From Ruegeria sp. AD91A (GTDB taxonomy: Bacteria; Pseudomonadota; Alphaproteobacteria; Rhodobacterales; Rhodobacteraceae): a stretch of DNA of 64,000 bases. Positions 36,584 through 46,324 of this stretch are shown here, in pieces. The stretch spans positions 2,917,001 through 2,981,000 of the forward strand of contig NZ_CP031946.1 in NCBI RefSeq assembly GCF_003443535.1, in the 5' to 3' direction. The notes below the pieces were generated by a model that searched no databases, was not told the origin of the DNA, and saw only the letters and a program-made list of their open reading frames with translations. Position numbers and translations under genes: made by a program. The first letter of the stretch is position 1. Every line of letters starts with the position of its first letter.

Positions 36584-39197
36584 TCAATTTGTAGATCAGG
36601 TCAAGTGCCTCTCGTGGCGTAAGCTCGTCCGGCAGGATGTCGTTCAGCATATCGTTGACCGCAGATGCCTTGGGTGCGGGCGGCGGTGGTGGTGGTGCAG
36701 CAGAAAACAGTGGCAGATCGTCGATCAGCGCCTTTTGCTTTCCACCTTCGCGCTCTGTTTTCTCCAGTTGGTTCAGCACAATGCGGGCGCGTTCCACCAC
36801 GGATGCGGGGAGCCCGGCCAGTTGCGCAACCTGCACGCCGTATGACCGGTCGGCAGCACCCTTGTGGACTTCGTGCAGGAAGATCACTTCGCCTTCCCAT
36901 TCCTTCACCGCGACCGTGGCATTCTCGACACCTTCCAGCGTCCCGGCCAGCGCTGTGAGCTCGTGATAATGCGTGGCAAACAAGGCACGACATTTGTTGG
37001 CTGCGTGCAGATGCTCCAGAGTCGCCCAGGCAATGGAGAGCCCGTCATAGGTTGCCGTTCCACGCCCGATTTCATCGAGGATCACAAGCGCCCGTTCGTC
37101 GGCCTGGTTTAGAATCGCGGCGGTTTCCACCATCTCGACCATGAAAGTCGAGCGGCCCCGCGCCAGATCGTCAGAGGCTCCCACGCGGCTGAACAACTGG
37201 CTGACCACACCGATATGGGCCTGCTCGGCCGGGACGAAGCTGCCCATTTGGGCCAGCAGGGCGATCAACGCGCTCTGACGCAGGAAAGTCGATTTACCGG
37301 CCATGTTTGGGCCTGTCAGCAACCAGATGGCTGCACCGTCATCGGCACTAAGATCGCAGTCATTGGCGACGAAGGCATCGCCGCTTTGTTGGCGCAGTGC
37401 GTGTTCGACAACCGGATGCCGACCGCCCTGTATGTTGAACGCGCGGGACGCGTCCACCTGTGGTCTGCACCAGTTTTCCCCGCGCGCCAGATCGGCGAGG
37501 GCAGTGGTCAGGTCCAGTTCAGCCAACCCGCGGGCAGCTTGATTCAGTCGTGCTGCGAGGGACAAAATCTCGTCAGATAGCCTTTGATAGAGCCGTTTTT
37601 CGATCTCAAGAGCCAGATTCCCGGCATTCAGGATACGGGTTTCGATCTCGCTGAGTTCAACAGTGGTGAACCGCACTTGGTTGGCGGTGGTCTGGCGGTG
37701 GATATAGGTCTCGCTGAAGGGCGGGTTCAGCATCTTTTCGGCATGGGTCGCTGTCGTCTCGATGAAATATCCCAGCACGTTGTTGTGTTTGATCTTCAAC
37801 GACGTGATGCCGGTATGCTCGGAATATTTTTTCTGGAATCCAGCGATAACGGACCGACCCTCGTCCCGCAGGGTGCGGGCCTCGTCCAGTTCGGCGTCAA
37901 AGCTCGGAGCGATGAAACCACCATCACGTGCAAGAAGCGGTGGTTCGGCGACCAGGGCTTCATCCAGTAAATTCAACAGGTCGTCGAAGCCAACAAGGTT
38001 TTGAAGCGCGGTTGATAGCAGAATCGGCACATCCTGATCTGCGCAAATCTGGGCAATGGCTGCCGATTGAGTCAGGCCGTTTCGGACGGCTGCAAGATCC
38101 CGAGGCCCGCCGCGCTCCAGCGACAAGCGGGACAGGGCGCGGTCCAGATCTGGCGTCTTCCGCAAAGCTTCACGCAGGTCTGACGCGATAAGACTATCTT
38201 CGGCCGCAAAGCTCACCGCGTCCAGTCGGGCGTGAATGATTTCCAGATTGCGTGAGGGGCTGGACAGACGTTGCTCAAGCAAACGGGCACCGCCCGGGGT
38301 CACGGTTCGGTCGACTACCGAAAGCAGTGAACCGGCACGTCCGCCAGACAAGGACCGGGTCAGCTCCAGATTGCGGCGCGTTGCAGCGTCGATCTGTACA
38401 ACGCGGTCTTCGGATTCCTTCAGTGGCGTTTGCAACAGGGGCAGTTTGCCCTTCTGTGTAATCTCCAGATAGTCGATCAGCGCACCCATCGCGGACACTT
38501 CGGCGCGTCCAAAGCTTCCGAATGCATCCAGCGCACCCACGTGAAATAAACCGCAGATGCGTTTTTCAGCCGCCGTGCTGTCAAAACTGGCGCGCCCGAC
38601 AGGGGTGATGGAAATACCCAAGTCACGAACCGGCTCATTCAGTTTGTCTTGCACGCCATCGGCGACGATCAGTTCCGACGGTGCCAGTCGTGCGAGTTCG
38701 GGGCTGAGGCGCACCGGTGTCAAAGGCATCACGTGAAACGCCCCGGTCGAGATGTCGGCCCAGGCCAGCGCGGCCTCATCCCGGACTTCGGCATAGGCAG
38801 CCAGAAAGTTGTGGCGACGGGCCTCAAGCAGGGCATCTTCGGTCAGTGTTCCGGGCGTCACCAAGCGTACAACATCACGCTTTACGACTGATTTAGAGCC
38901 TCTTTTCTTGGCTTCAGCCGGGCTTTCCATCTGCTCGCAGACAGCCACGCGAAAGCCTTTTCGGATCAGTGTCAGCAAATATCCTTCTGCCGAATGCACC
39001 GGTACACCGCACATCGGAATGTCTTCGCCATTGTGTTTGCCGCGTTTTGTCAGGGCGATGTCCAACGCCTCGGCTGCGTTGACGGCGTCCTCAAAAAACA
39101 TCTCATAGAAATCGCCCATGCGATAAAACAGCAGAGCGTCGGCATGAGCCTCTTTGATTTCGAGGTATTGCGCCATCATCGGCGTGACTGTGGACAA
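36564..39197 (-). CDS. mutS: DNA mismatch repair protein MutS
   Basis: An 877-residue MutS. The mismatch-reading N-terminal domain has MMAQYLEIKEAHADALLFYRMGDFYEMF, with the Phe-x-Glu wedge as DFYEMF. The ATPase domain has Walker A TGPNMAGKSTFLRQ near residue 626, then ASDDLARGRSTFMVEM and DEIGRGTATYDGLSIAWA. The C-terminal helix-turn-helix and a proline-rich linker (PPPPPPAPKA) precede a clamp-binding tail. Convergent with grpE and divergent from the malic enzyme gene. Confidence 0.96.
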   Translation of the reverse strand: MSTVTPMMAQYLEIKEAHADALLFYRMGDFYEMFFEDAVNAAEALDIALTKRGKHNGEDIPMCGVPVHSAEGYLLTLIRKGFRVAVCEQMESPAEAKKRGSKSVVKRDVVRLVTPGTLTEDALLEARRHNFLAAYAEVRDEAALAWADISTGAFHVMPLTPVRLSPELARLAPSELIVADGVQDKLNEPVRDLGISITPVGRASFDSTAAEKRICGLFHVGALDAFGSFGRAEVSAMGALIDYLEITQKGKLPLLQTPLKESEDRVVQIDAATRRNLELTRSLSGGRAGSLLSVVDRTVTPGGARLLEQRLSSPSRNLEIIHARLDAVSFAAEDSLIASDLREALRKTPDLDRALSRLSLERGGPRDLAAVRNGLTQSAAIAQICADQDVPILLSTALQNLVGFDDLLNLLDEALVAEPPLLARDGGFIAPSFDAELDEARTLRDEGRSVIAGFQKKYSEHTGITSLKIKHNNVLGYFIETTATHAEKMLNPPFSETYIHRQTTANQVRFTTVELSEIETRILNAGNLALEIEKRLYQRLSDEILSLAARLNQAARGLAELDLTTALADLARGENWCRPQVDASRAFNIQGGRHPVVEHALRQQSGDAFVANDCDLSADDGAAIWLLTGPNMAGKSTFLRQSALIALLAQMGSFVPAEQAHIGVVSQLFSRVGASDDLARGRSTFMVEMVETAAILNQADERALVILDEIGRGTATYDGLSIAWATLEHLHAANKCRALFATHYHELTALAGTLEGVENATVAVKEWEGEVIFLHEVHKGAADRSYGVQVAQLAGLPASVVERARIVLNQLEKTEREGGKQKALIDDLPLFSAAPPPPPPAPKASAVNDMLNDILPDELTPREALDLIYKLKEAARF

Positions 39198-39341
39198 AGC
39201 GGCCCCCTTCTGGCGTATTCCGGGCGCGACCTTACAAACCCGGTCCCTGCGACGAAAGGTGAAAACGTATTGTCGTTGAGGCGCGCCTTAGCCTGCGCTA
39301 TGAGGCAAAAGCCCAACAGATGTAAAGAAACGACATTTCCG

Positions 39342-41597
39342 ATGCCCAAAGCGAAGATCACCAAAGAAGAGGCGCTGGCCTTTCACCTCGACCCCACCCC
39401 CGGCAAGTGGGAGGTGCAGGCCACTGTCCCGATGACCACGCAGCGCGATCTTTCGCTTGCCTACAGCCCGGGTGTGGCCGTTCCATGTGAAGCAATCGCC
39501 GAGAACCCAGAGACCGCCTATGACTATACTAACAAGGGCAACCTGGTGGCCGTAGTCTCGAACGGGACGGCGGTTCTGGGGCTTGGGAATCTTGGCGCTC
39601 TGGGCTCGAAACCGGTGATGGAGGGGAAATCCGTCCTGTTCAAAAGGTTTGCGGATGTGAACTCGATTGATATCGAGCTGGATACCGAAGACCCGGATGA
39701 GTTCTGCCGCGCGGTGCGTCTGATGGGGCCGACCTTCGGCGGTATCAACCTGGAAGACATCAAGGCGCCCGAGTGTTTCATCATCGAGCAGCGCCTGAAG
39801 GAAGAGATGGACATCCCCGTCTTTCACGACGACCAGCACGGCACGGCGGTGATCTGCGCGGCGGGGCTGATCAACGCGTTGCATATCTCGGGCAAGAAGA
39901 TCGAGGATGTGAAGATCGTTCTCAACGGAGCCGGGGCGGCAGGGATTGCCTGTATTGAACTACTCAAATCCATGGGCGCGCGGCACGATAACTGTATCGT
40001 CTGTGATACCAAGGGTGTGATCTACCAAGGCCGGACCGAGGGTATGAACCAGTGGAAGTCGGCCCATGCGATCACCACGGATCTGCGCACTCTGGAAGAG
40101 GCTATGAAGGGTGCGGACGTCTTTCTTGGTGTTTCGGTCAAGGGCGCGGTTACGCAGGAGATGGTCGCAAGCATGGCCGATAATCCGGTGATCTTTGCAA
40201 TGGCCAACCCCGATCCGGAAATCACCCCGGAAGAGGCGCACGAGGTCCGCGTGGATGCCATCGTGGCGACCGGGCGCAGCGACTATCCGAACCAGGTCAA
40301 CAACGTTTTGGGCTTTCCCTATTTGTTCCGCGGCGCGCTGGACATCCACGCGCGTGCCATCAATGACGAGATGAAGATCGCCTGTGCCCATGCACTGGCC
40401 AATCTGGCGCGAGAGGATGTGCCGGATGAGGTCGCGATGGCTTATGGCAAGTCGCTGACCTTCGGACGGGATTATATCATTCCTACGCCGTTTGATCCGC
40501 GCTTGATCCACCGCATCCCACCAGCGGTAGCAAGGGCAGGGATGGACACCGGTGCGGCCCGCCGTCCGATCATCGACATGGAGGTTTACGAGCTGAGCCT
40601 GAAGTCCCGGATGGACCCGACCGCCAGCATTCTACGCGGGCTGAACGCCCGGGCGCGACAGGCGCAAAGCCGCATGATTTTTGCCGAGGGCGATGATCCC
40701 CGCGTGCTGCGCGCCGCCGTCATGTACCAGCGTTCCGGCTTTGGTAAGGCGCTCGTGGTCGGTCGGGCGGATGATGTCAAAGAAAAACTTGAAGCCACCG
40801 GTCTTGGCGATGCAGTGCGGGAGATCGAGGTTGTGAATGCTGCAAACACCACCCACCTCGAGACCTATTCGAATTTCCTCTATGAGCGTTTGCAGCGTAA
40901 AGGCTTTGACCGCAAGGATATTCACCGTCTGGCCGCGCGGGACCGCCACGTGTTCTCTTCACTGATGCTGGCCCACGGACACGGAGACGGGCTGGTTAGC
41001 GGAGCAACACGAAAATCGGCCCATGTAATCGATCGTATCAATCATGTATTTGATGCCGATGCCGCCCATGGCGCCGCCGGCGTGACAGCACTTCTGCATA
41101 AAGGCCGGATTGTCCTGATCGGTGATACACTGGTGCATGAATGGCCGGATGAAAACGATCTGGCCAACATTGCCGAGCGGTCGGCCGCAGTGGCCCGGCA
41201 CATGGGTCTGGAACCTCGGGTTGCCTTTGTCAGTTTCTCGACTTTTGGCTACCCGATTTCGGAACGTGCCGAGAAAATGCATCGTGCCCCGACCGTTCTG
41301 GACCAGCGTGGCGTTGACTTCGAGTATGAAGGCGAGATGACTGTGGATGTGGCGCTGAACGTGGATCAGCAGGCGGCTTATCCATTTTCACGCCTGACCG
41401 GCCCCGCGAACATCCTGATCGTTCCCGCGCGGCACTCAGCGTCGATCTCGACCAAGCTCATGCAGGAAATGGGCGGCGCTACAGTAATCGGGCCGATCTT
41501 GGCGGGTGTCGACAAGCCGATTCAGATTTGCTCGACCGTCTCGACAGCGAACGATATCCTGAACATGGCCATTCTGGCCTCGTGCGACATCGGATAA
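39342..41597 (+). CDS. maeB: NADP-dependent malic enzyme, hybrid with phosphotransacetylase-like domain
   Basis: A 751-residue hybrid malic enzyme, converting malate to pyruvate and CO2 with NADP+. The first ~430 residues are the catalytic part: SLAYSPGVAVPCEAIA, FHDDQHGTAVICAAGLINAL and the nucleotide site VLNGAGAAGIACIELL. The last ~320 residues are a PTA-like domain, usually catalytically silent and thought to bind acetyl-CoA or other effectors. The ATG at 39342 begins MPKAKITKEEALAFH, as in the family; the open frame runs further upstream over the mutS antisense but is not conserved. The ribosome site is weak. Confidence 0.94.
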   Translation: MPKAKITKEEALAFHLDPTPGKWEVQATVPMTTQRDLSLAYSPGVAVPCEAIAENPETAYDYTNKGNLVAVVSNGTAVLGLGNLGALGSKPVMEGKSVLFKRFADVNSIDIELDTEDPDEFCRAVRLMGPTFGGINLEDIKAPECFIIEQRLKEEMDIPVFHDDQHGTAVICAAGLINALHISGKKIEDVKIVLNGAGAAGIACIELLKSMGARHDNCIVCDTKGVIYQGRTEGMNQWKSAHAITTDLRTLEEAMKGADVFLGVSVKGAVTQEMVASMADNPVIFAMANPDPEITPEEAHEVRVDAIVATGRSDYPNQVNNVLGFPYLFRGALDIHARAINDEMKIACAHALANLAREDVPDEVAMAYGKSLTFGRDYIIPTPFDPRLIHRIPPAVARAGMDTGAARRPIIDMEVYELSLKSRMDPTASILRGLNARARQAQSRMIFAEGDDPRVLRAAVMYQRSGFGKALVVGRADDVKEKLEATGLGDAVREIEVVNAANTTHLETYSNFLYERLQRKGFDRKDIHRLAARDRHVFSSLMLAHGHGDGLVSGATRKSAHVIDRINHVFDADAAHGAAGVTALLHKGRIVLIGDTLVHEWPDENDLANIAERSAAVARHMGLEPRVAFVSFSTFGYPISERAEKMHRAPTVLDQRGVDFEYEGEMTVDVALNVDQQAAYPFSRLTGPANILIVPARHSASISTKLMQEMGGATVIGPILAGVDKPIQICSTVSTANDILNMAILASCDIG

Positions 41598-41600
41598 ACC

Positions 41601-42473
41601 ATGACGATCTGGAACCTTGGCTCGATCAACGCGGATATGGTATACGACCTGCCGCATCTGCCTGCGCCAGGGGAAACTCTGGCCGCCCGCGGGCTGGACC
41701 GGTTCCTTGGCGGAAAAGGTGCCAATATGTCAGTGGCGGCTGCGCGGGCCGGATCGCGCGTCAGCCATATCGGTGCCGTCGGGCATGATGGGCGCTGGGC
41801 GAAGGATCGACTGACGGAATATGGCGTTGACACACGCTATATCTCGGAGGCGGACCTGCCGACGGGGCACGCAATCATTGCGGTGGATGCCGAGGGTGAG
41901 AATCTGATCATCCTCTATCCGGGGGCCAACCACGCCTTGGATATCAGTCATCTGGGGCAGGCTCTGTCATCTGCAAACACCGGTGATCTGCTGATCCTGC
42001 AGAATGAAACCAACGCACAGGTTGAAGCTGCGCAGTTGGGGCGCAAACTTGGACTGACCGTTTGTTACGCCGCCGCGCCGTTTCAGGCACAGGCGGTTCA
42101 GGCGGTTCTGCCCTATCTGGATTTCCTGATCCTGAACGAGGTCGAGGCCGAACAATTGCGGCAAGAGACCGGGATGGGTGCGGCTGACCTTCCCGTTCGG
42201 CATGTCATTGTCACGCTGGGTTCAAAAGGCGCTCGGTATTTGCAGCAGGGCAATGACCCGGTGGAATTTGCGGCCCACAAGGTGCAGGCCGTGGATACCA
42301 CTGGGGCAGGTGATACCTTCACTGGCTACGTACTGGCTGGAATGGATCGCGGAATGCCAATGGAACAGGCCATTCTGCAAGCGAACCGCGCCGCTGCCCT
42401 GATGGTCACGCGGCACGGCACGGCCGATGTCATTCCGGATCTGAGAGAAGTGCGCGACGCGTCCTTCGATTAA
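41601..42473 (+). CDS. PfkB-family carbohydrate kinase (ribokinase-like)
   Basis: A 290-residue PfkB-fold kinase. The N-terminal substrate motif is GSINADMVYDLPHLPAPGET, the first signature is GGKGANMSVAAARAG near residue 37, and the second is DTTGAGDTFTGYVLAGM near residue 232 with the catalytic Asp. The closest family resemblance is ribokinase. It starts 3 bp after maeB and is probably co-transcribed, though no pathway link is evident. It ends 4 bp inside convergent msrA. Confidence 0.88.
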   Translation: MTIWNLGSINADMVYDLPHLPAPGETLAARGLDRFLGGKGANMSVAAARAGSRVSHIGAVGHDGRWAKDRLTEYGVDTRYISEADLPTGHAIIAVDAEGENLIILYPGANHALDISHLGQALSSANTGDLLILQNETNAQVEAAQLGRKLGLTVCYAAAPFQAQAVQAVLPYLDFLILNEVEAEQLRQETGMGAADLPVRHVIVTLGSKGARYLQQGNDPVEFAAHKVQAVDTTGAGDTFTGYVLAGMDRGMPMEQAILQANRAAALMVTRHGTADVIPDLREVRDASFD

Positions 42474-43141
42474 GACCCGGCAAAAGGCGCATCTGAACCC
42501 CAGAGCTGTTTGACGCGCGCGTCACGGCCGCAGGCTTTGCGATATGCCTTATAGGCGCTGTGCTGACGCTTGGGTCCAAAGCGGGTGAAGATCAGCTTGT
42601 TCCCGTTGTAGTAATCCTGATGATAGGCCTCGGCTGGATAAAACGAGCCTGCGTTCAGAATCGGGGTGACAACATTCTGACCCAGTGCTCGTTGTGCTTC
42701 TTTCTTGGCTTGTTCAGCCAACGCTTTTTCGCCTTTGTTAGAGACGAAAATCGCAGTTCGATAGCTGTCGCCCCGGTCGCAGAACTGACCTCCGGCGTCC
42801 GTCGGATCAACCGAGCGGAAGAACATGTTCAGCAGTGTTTCACGTGAGACGCGGGCCGGGTCAAAAGTAATCTGCACTGCTTCATAATGACCGGTGCCAC
42901 CTTTGGAGACCTGATCATAGGTGGGGTTGGCGGATTTGCCGCCGGTATAGCCCGACACGGCCCCGACAACACCCGGTACAGATTCAAAATCGGACTCGAC
43001 ACACCAGAAACATCCTCCAGCAACCGTCAGCGTTTCGGCACCTGCTGCGGGGGCAGGCAGGGCGCGCAGGATCATCGCAAGTGTGATCAGGGTGAACAGA
43101 ATGGCTGTTTTGAAGGCATCCAGATAAGCGGTCCGTGACAT
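42470..43141 (-). CDS. msrA: Peptide methionine sulfoxide reductase MsrA, exported form
   Basis: A 223-residue MsrA, which reduces the S-epimer of methionine sulfoxide. The active site GCFWCVESDFE is near residue 42, GTGHYEAVQITFDPARVS near residue 82 and a distal resolving-Cys region (CGRDARVKQLWG) near the end. An N-terminal hydrophobic stretch (FTLITLAMILRALPAPAAGA) looks like a signal peptide, so it probably works in the periplasm. The codons for VSRET carry a one-mismatch parS (42836-42850). Confidence 0.93.
   Translation of the reverse strand: MSRTAYLDAFKTAILFTLITLAMILRALPAPAAGAETLTVAGGCFWCVESDFESVPGVVGAVSGYTGGKSANPTYDQVSKGGTGHYEAVQITFDPARVSRETLLNMFFRSVDPTDAGGQFCDRGDSYRTAIFVSNKGEKALAEQAKKEAQRALGQNVVTPILNAGSFYPAEAYHQDYYNGNKLIFTRFGPKRQHSAYKAYRKACGRDARVKQLWGSDAPFAGS
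42836..42850. promoter_or_regulatory. Near-parS site inside msrA
   Basis: TGTTTCACGTGAGAC has one mismatch to the parS 14-mer core (GTTTCACGTGAAAC). It is 13 kb from the rsmG parS and 18 kb from the proposed origin. Binding is not shown. Confidence 0.45.
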
Positions 43142-43333
43142 GTCGGGTCTCCTTTCGGCTCCATGGTGATCCGAACCCGAATGACATTCAATTGCCTGAC
43201 ATCTGATGTCACGGGCTGGTGAGACGAGTTTATCGGCGGCGGACGTCGGTGGAATACCTTACACCGGGCCGTCTTGGCGGTGGGATATGGGCGTCCCGGC
43301 GAGGGGGAGGTCCGCGATGAACCTGCCTTCGGC

Positions 43334-43615
43334 TTAACCCAGCAACTGCCCCAGTTTCATCGCAACACCCATATTGCCCGAGATTTTAAGCTTGCCTAAA
43401 GCGACACCTGTCATCGGGTTCAGTTTTCCGGTCAGAAGCTTGGTCAGGTTGTCCTGCGAGATGCGGATCGTGCAATCCGTTTCCTGGTCCTGAGTCGATG
43501 CCTGGCTGTCCGCCAGAACAATAACGCCGTCCTCACCACAATCGAATTTCAACGAGCCGTCAAAGGTTTTGCCGTTCAGACCTTTTTGAATTTCGTCGGC
43601 GATGTCCTGAAGCAT
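43334..43615 (-). CDS. SCP2 sterol-binding domain protein
   Basis: A 93-residue single-domain SCP2 protein: IADEIQKGLNGKTFDGSLKFDCGEDGVIVL, then TIRISQDNLTKLLTGKLNPMTGVALGKLKISGNMGVAMKLGQLL. Such small bacterial SCP2 proteins bind lipids or acyl-CoA; the ligand here is unknown. It stands alone between msrA and the DUF1810 gene, with about 190 bp of unassigned sequence before msrA. Confidence 0.9.
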   Translation of the reverse strand: MLQDIADEIQKGLNGKTFDGSLKFDCGEDGVIVLADSQASTQDQETDCTIRISQDNLTKLLTGKLNPMTGVALGKLKISGNMGVAMKLGQLLG

Positions 43616-43694
43616 CCGGGTTCCTTTCGCAGTTTCCGAATGCGTAAAGCGTCAGGTATCGAACAGGCAAGGCTGACCCGACTGGAACTTCCCA

Positions 43695-44135
43695 TCACGA
43701 CGCGCTGAGGCTCTGAACTGTCCGAGCGCAGGGCGCGCCATCATAAAAAGCGTCAAGAACAGCCTGAAACTCGGCCGGAGCATTCGCCACCGAGGAAAAC
43801 AATGTCATCGAAGAACGAAGCTTTTTTGCATCAACCCCGCCCAGAATATCGCTGGCGTCGCGCCCCTGATGCTGCAGTAACAGCGAGGCCGCATGTGTCA
43901 GACGGCGTCGCAGTTCAGGGTGGTTCAGATAGCGTGTCGCTTCATCCAGATCTTCGATGCCGTAAAGCTGCGCCATATGGGACTGGCCCAGCTCGGCCAG
44001 TTGCGGAAACACGAACCACATCCAGTGACTGGTTTTCTGCCCCTGTTCCAGTTCACGCAGGACATCGGCCCAAACCGTGTCCTGCGCCTCGATGAACATA
44101 TCGAGTTCGTCGTCGTTGTCGTCTTCGTCAATCAC
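43695..44135 (-). CDS. DUF1810 family protein
   Basis: A 146-residue DUF1810 (COG5579) protein. It has the family core [38 protein letters not shown], then [25 protein letters not shown]. The function is unknown; related modules have been discussed near NADAR-type ADP-ribosylation proteins. The highly acidic start ([10 protein letters not shown]) is unusual. It overlaps the argG stop by 4 bp and is therefore coupled to argG. Confidence 0.85.
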   Translation of the reverse strand: MIDEDDNDDELDMFIEAQDTVWADVLRELEQGQKTSHWMWFVFPQLAELGQSHMAQLYGIEDLDEATRYLNHPELRRRLTHAASLLLQHQGRDASDILGGVDAKKLRSSMTLFSSVANAPAEFQAVLDAFYDGAPCARTVQSLSAS

Positions 44136-45358
44136 TTGGACAAACGCTTGTCACGTGCGGCCAGCAATTTCAGGCGCAGGGCATTCAACTGGATAAAGCC
44201 TGCCGCGTCGGTCTGATCATAGGCTCCGGCGTCTTCCTCGAAGGTCACATGTGCCTCGGAATACAGCGAGTGATCCGACCAGCGGCCCACGGTCGAGGCC
44301 AGACCCTTATACAGTTTCACGCGAACGGTGCCGGTGACATGTTCCTGCGATTTGTCGATGGCGGCTTGCAGCATTTCACGCTCGGGCGAGTACCAGAAAC
44401 CGTTATAGATCAGTTCCGCATATTGCGGCATTAGCTGATCCTTCAGGTGCATCGCGCCACGGTCCATGGTGATGGATTCGATGCCACGGTGTGCTTCCAA
44501 CAGGATGGTGCCGCCGGGTGTTTCATAGATACCGCGCGATTTCATCCCGACGAACCGGCCTTCGACCAGGTCCAGACGGCCAATGCCGTGCTTGCCGCCA
44601 TATTCGTTCAGCTTGGTCAGCAGGGTTGCCGGGCTCATCGCCTCGCCATTGATGCTGACCGCGTCGCCTTTTTCAAAGCCGATTTCGATGAACTCCGGCT
44701 CGTTCGGGGCATCTTCGGGGTGGACGGTACGCTGGTACACATAATCAGGCGCCATATCCGCAGGGTCTTCCAGAACCTTTCCTTCGGACGAGGTGTGCAG
44801 CAGGTTGGCATCGACCGAGAAGGGCGCCTCACCACGCTTGTCCTTGGCGATCGGAATCTGGTTCTGTTCGGCAAACTCCAGCAGCTTGGTGCGGCTGGTC
44901 AGATCCCATTCGCGCCATGGTGCGATCACCTTGATGTCGGGGTTCAGCGCATAGGCCGCCAGTTCGAACCGTACCTGGTCATTGCCCTTGCCGGTTGCAC
45001 CGTGGGCGACCGCATCGGCACCCGTCGCTTCGGCGATCTCAACCAGACGCTTCGAGATCAGCGGCCGCGCAATCGAGGTGCCCAGCAGGTACAGCCCCTC
45101 GTACTGCGCATTGGCGCGGAACATCGGGAAGACGAAGTCGCGAACGAACTCCTCACGGATGTCCTCGATATAGATGTTCTCGGGCTTGATCCCCAGCAGT
45201 TCGGCCTTCTGGCGTGCGGGCTCCAACTCCTCACCCTGACCCAGATCAGCGGTGAAGGTCACGACCTCACACCCATACTCGGTTTGCAGCCATTTCAGAA
45301 TGATCGAGGTATCAAGGCCACCGGAATAGGCCAGAACAACTTTCTTGGGCGCGGACAT
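44132..45358 (-). CDS. argG: Argininosuccinate synthase
   Basis: A 408-residue ArgG, joining citrulline and aspartate with ATP. The PP-loop [15 protein letters not shown] is at residues 9-23, [18 protein letters not shown] follows, and the substrate-binding [12 protein letters not shown] and [17 protein letters not shown] segments are near residues 92 and 118. Length is standard. It is the first gene of a two-gene unit with the DUF1810 gene. Confidence 0.97.
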   Translation of the reverse strand: MSAPKKVVLAYSGGLDTSIILKWLQTEYGCEVVTFTADLGQGEELEPARQKAELLGIKPENIYIEDIREEFVRDFVFPMFRANAQYEGLYLLGTSIARPLISKRLVEIAEATGADAVAHGATGKGNDQVRFELAAYALNPDIKVIAPWREWDLTSRTKLLEFAEQNQIPIAKDKRGEAPFSVDANLLHTSSEGKVLEDPADMAPDYVYQRTVHPEDAPNEPEFIEIGFEKGDAVSINGEAMSPATLLTKLNEYGGKHGIGRLDLVEGRFVGMKSRGIYETPGGTILLEAHRGIESITMDRGAMHLKDQLMPQYAELIYNGFWYSPEREMLQAAIDKSQEHVTGTVRVKLYKGLASTVGRWSDHSLYSEAHVTFEEDAGAYDQTDAAGFIQLNALRLKLLAARDKRLSK

Positions 45359-45499
45359 CTGACTTCCCTTTATGCGTAGAACGATTGGCCCCTAGCGGGT
45401 TTTACGCGCGGGGGCAAGTTGTGAGGATTGACGCAGTGACTGAATTGGGGTGAAACGGAGGCAGAGAATAACAAGCATTGGTTGAGAGGGCGGTTTCAT

Positions 45500-46267
45500 A
45501 TGTTGGGATGGCAAATATTTGTGCATTCGGTGCGGATGGTTTTTGGGAACCTGAAGCAGGTCCTGCAGATCACGGCTGGCCCTGCTCTGATTGGGACTAT
45601 CGTTATCGTGGGCGTGTTCTTGGCGCTTGGTATTCCGCTTGAAGCGCTTGATGAAAACGCAGTCGATCTGCCACCGGGTGTAACCGCAGGATCAGTCTTT
45701 GTCTTAGTGTTCGTTTTGCTGGCGGCAATGTTCGTCACCATGTTCTGGATCGCGGTGTCATGGCACCGCTTCATCCTGATGGAAGAGTACCCCACGGGAA
45801 TACTCCCGACATTCCGTTTCGACAGGATCCTTGCCTATTTCGGTCGCTTCCTGATGTTGGGGATTTTGATGATGATCGCGTATATCCCCATGGGTCTGCT
45901 CGCTGCAGCACTTGGCGAAAGCCTTGCGGGGCTTTCGATCATTCTGATGATTGCATACACCGTTTTTCTGGTCGTATGTTTCTATCGCCTGTCAATTATC
46001 CTGCCGGCAGCGGCGATTGGTGATCCCATCTCGCTCAGCGATGCATGGACCAAAACTGCGGGGGTCAGCGGTGCAATTTTGTTGCTTCTCGTCGTTGCAT
46101 TCCTGTTCCAGGTGTTGGTGCAGCTGGCTTTCACTGTCCTGGCAATAATTCCGGTTTTGGGCGTTTTGCTGACCGTGTTCTTTGGCACGCTCATCCTTCC
46201 GATGATCAACATCAGTATCTTTACCACAATGTACGGTGTCTTCATCGAAAAGCGCGAGCTGTCGTAA
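45500..46267 (+). CDS. Hypothetical multi-pass membrane protein
   Basis: A 255-residue protein I cannot place in a named family with confidence. It has about six hydrophobic helices (roughly residues 20-45, 70-95, 115-140, 145-170, 190-220 and 225-248). A polar loop WHRFILMEEYPTG resembles the loop in bacterial YciC/DUF-type membrane proteins related to the GDPD membrane domain. I chose the ATG at 45500; a TTG at 45482 is the longer option. It is unrelated by strand to argG and 57 bp before ilvA. Confidence 0.7.
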   Translation: MLGWQIFVHSVRMVFGNLKQVLQITAGPALIGTIVIVGVFLALGIPLEALDENAVDLPPGVTAGSVFVLVFVLLAAMFVTMFWIAVSWHRFILMEEYPTGILPTFRFDRILAYFGRFLMLGILMMIAYIPMGLLAAALGESLAGLSIILMIAYTVFLVVCFYRLSIILPAAAIGDPISLSDAWTKTAGVSGAILLLLVVAFLFQVLVQLAFTVLAIIPVLGVLLTVFFGTLILPMINISIFTTMYGVFIEKRELS

Positions 46268-46324
46268 GCCCGTACACATATGTATTCCTTGCCCTTATCG
46301 CGATGATGGGGCAGGGAAACGGAC

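Noticed and set aside
38726..38739. GCATCACGTGAAAC, a parS-like half-site in mutS
   Set aside because: Two mismatches in the 14-bp core and no dyad; chance matches of this quality are expected.
38994..39341. N-terminal extension of the malic enzyme frame
   Set aside because: It runs antisense over the start of mutS and the intergenic gap; family proteins begin at the ATG at 39342.
43142..43333. Small open frame between msrA and the SCP2 gene
   Set aside because: Very short (about 16 codons), no clear ribosome site and no protein family.
44447..45379. 310-codon plus-strand frame
   Set aside because: Antisense shadow of argG, rich in Gln, Arg and Asp, with no motif.
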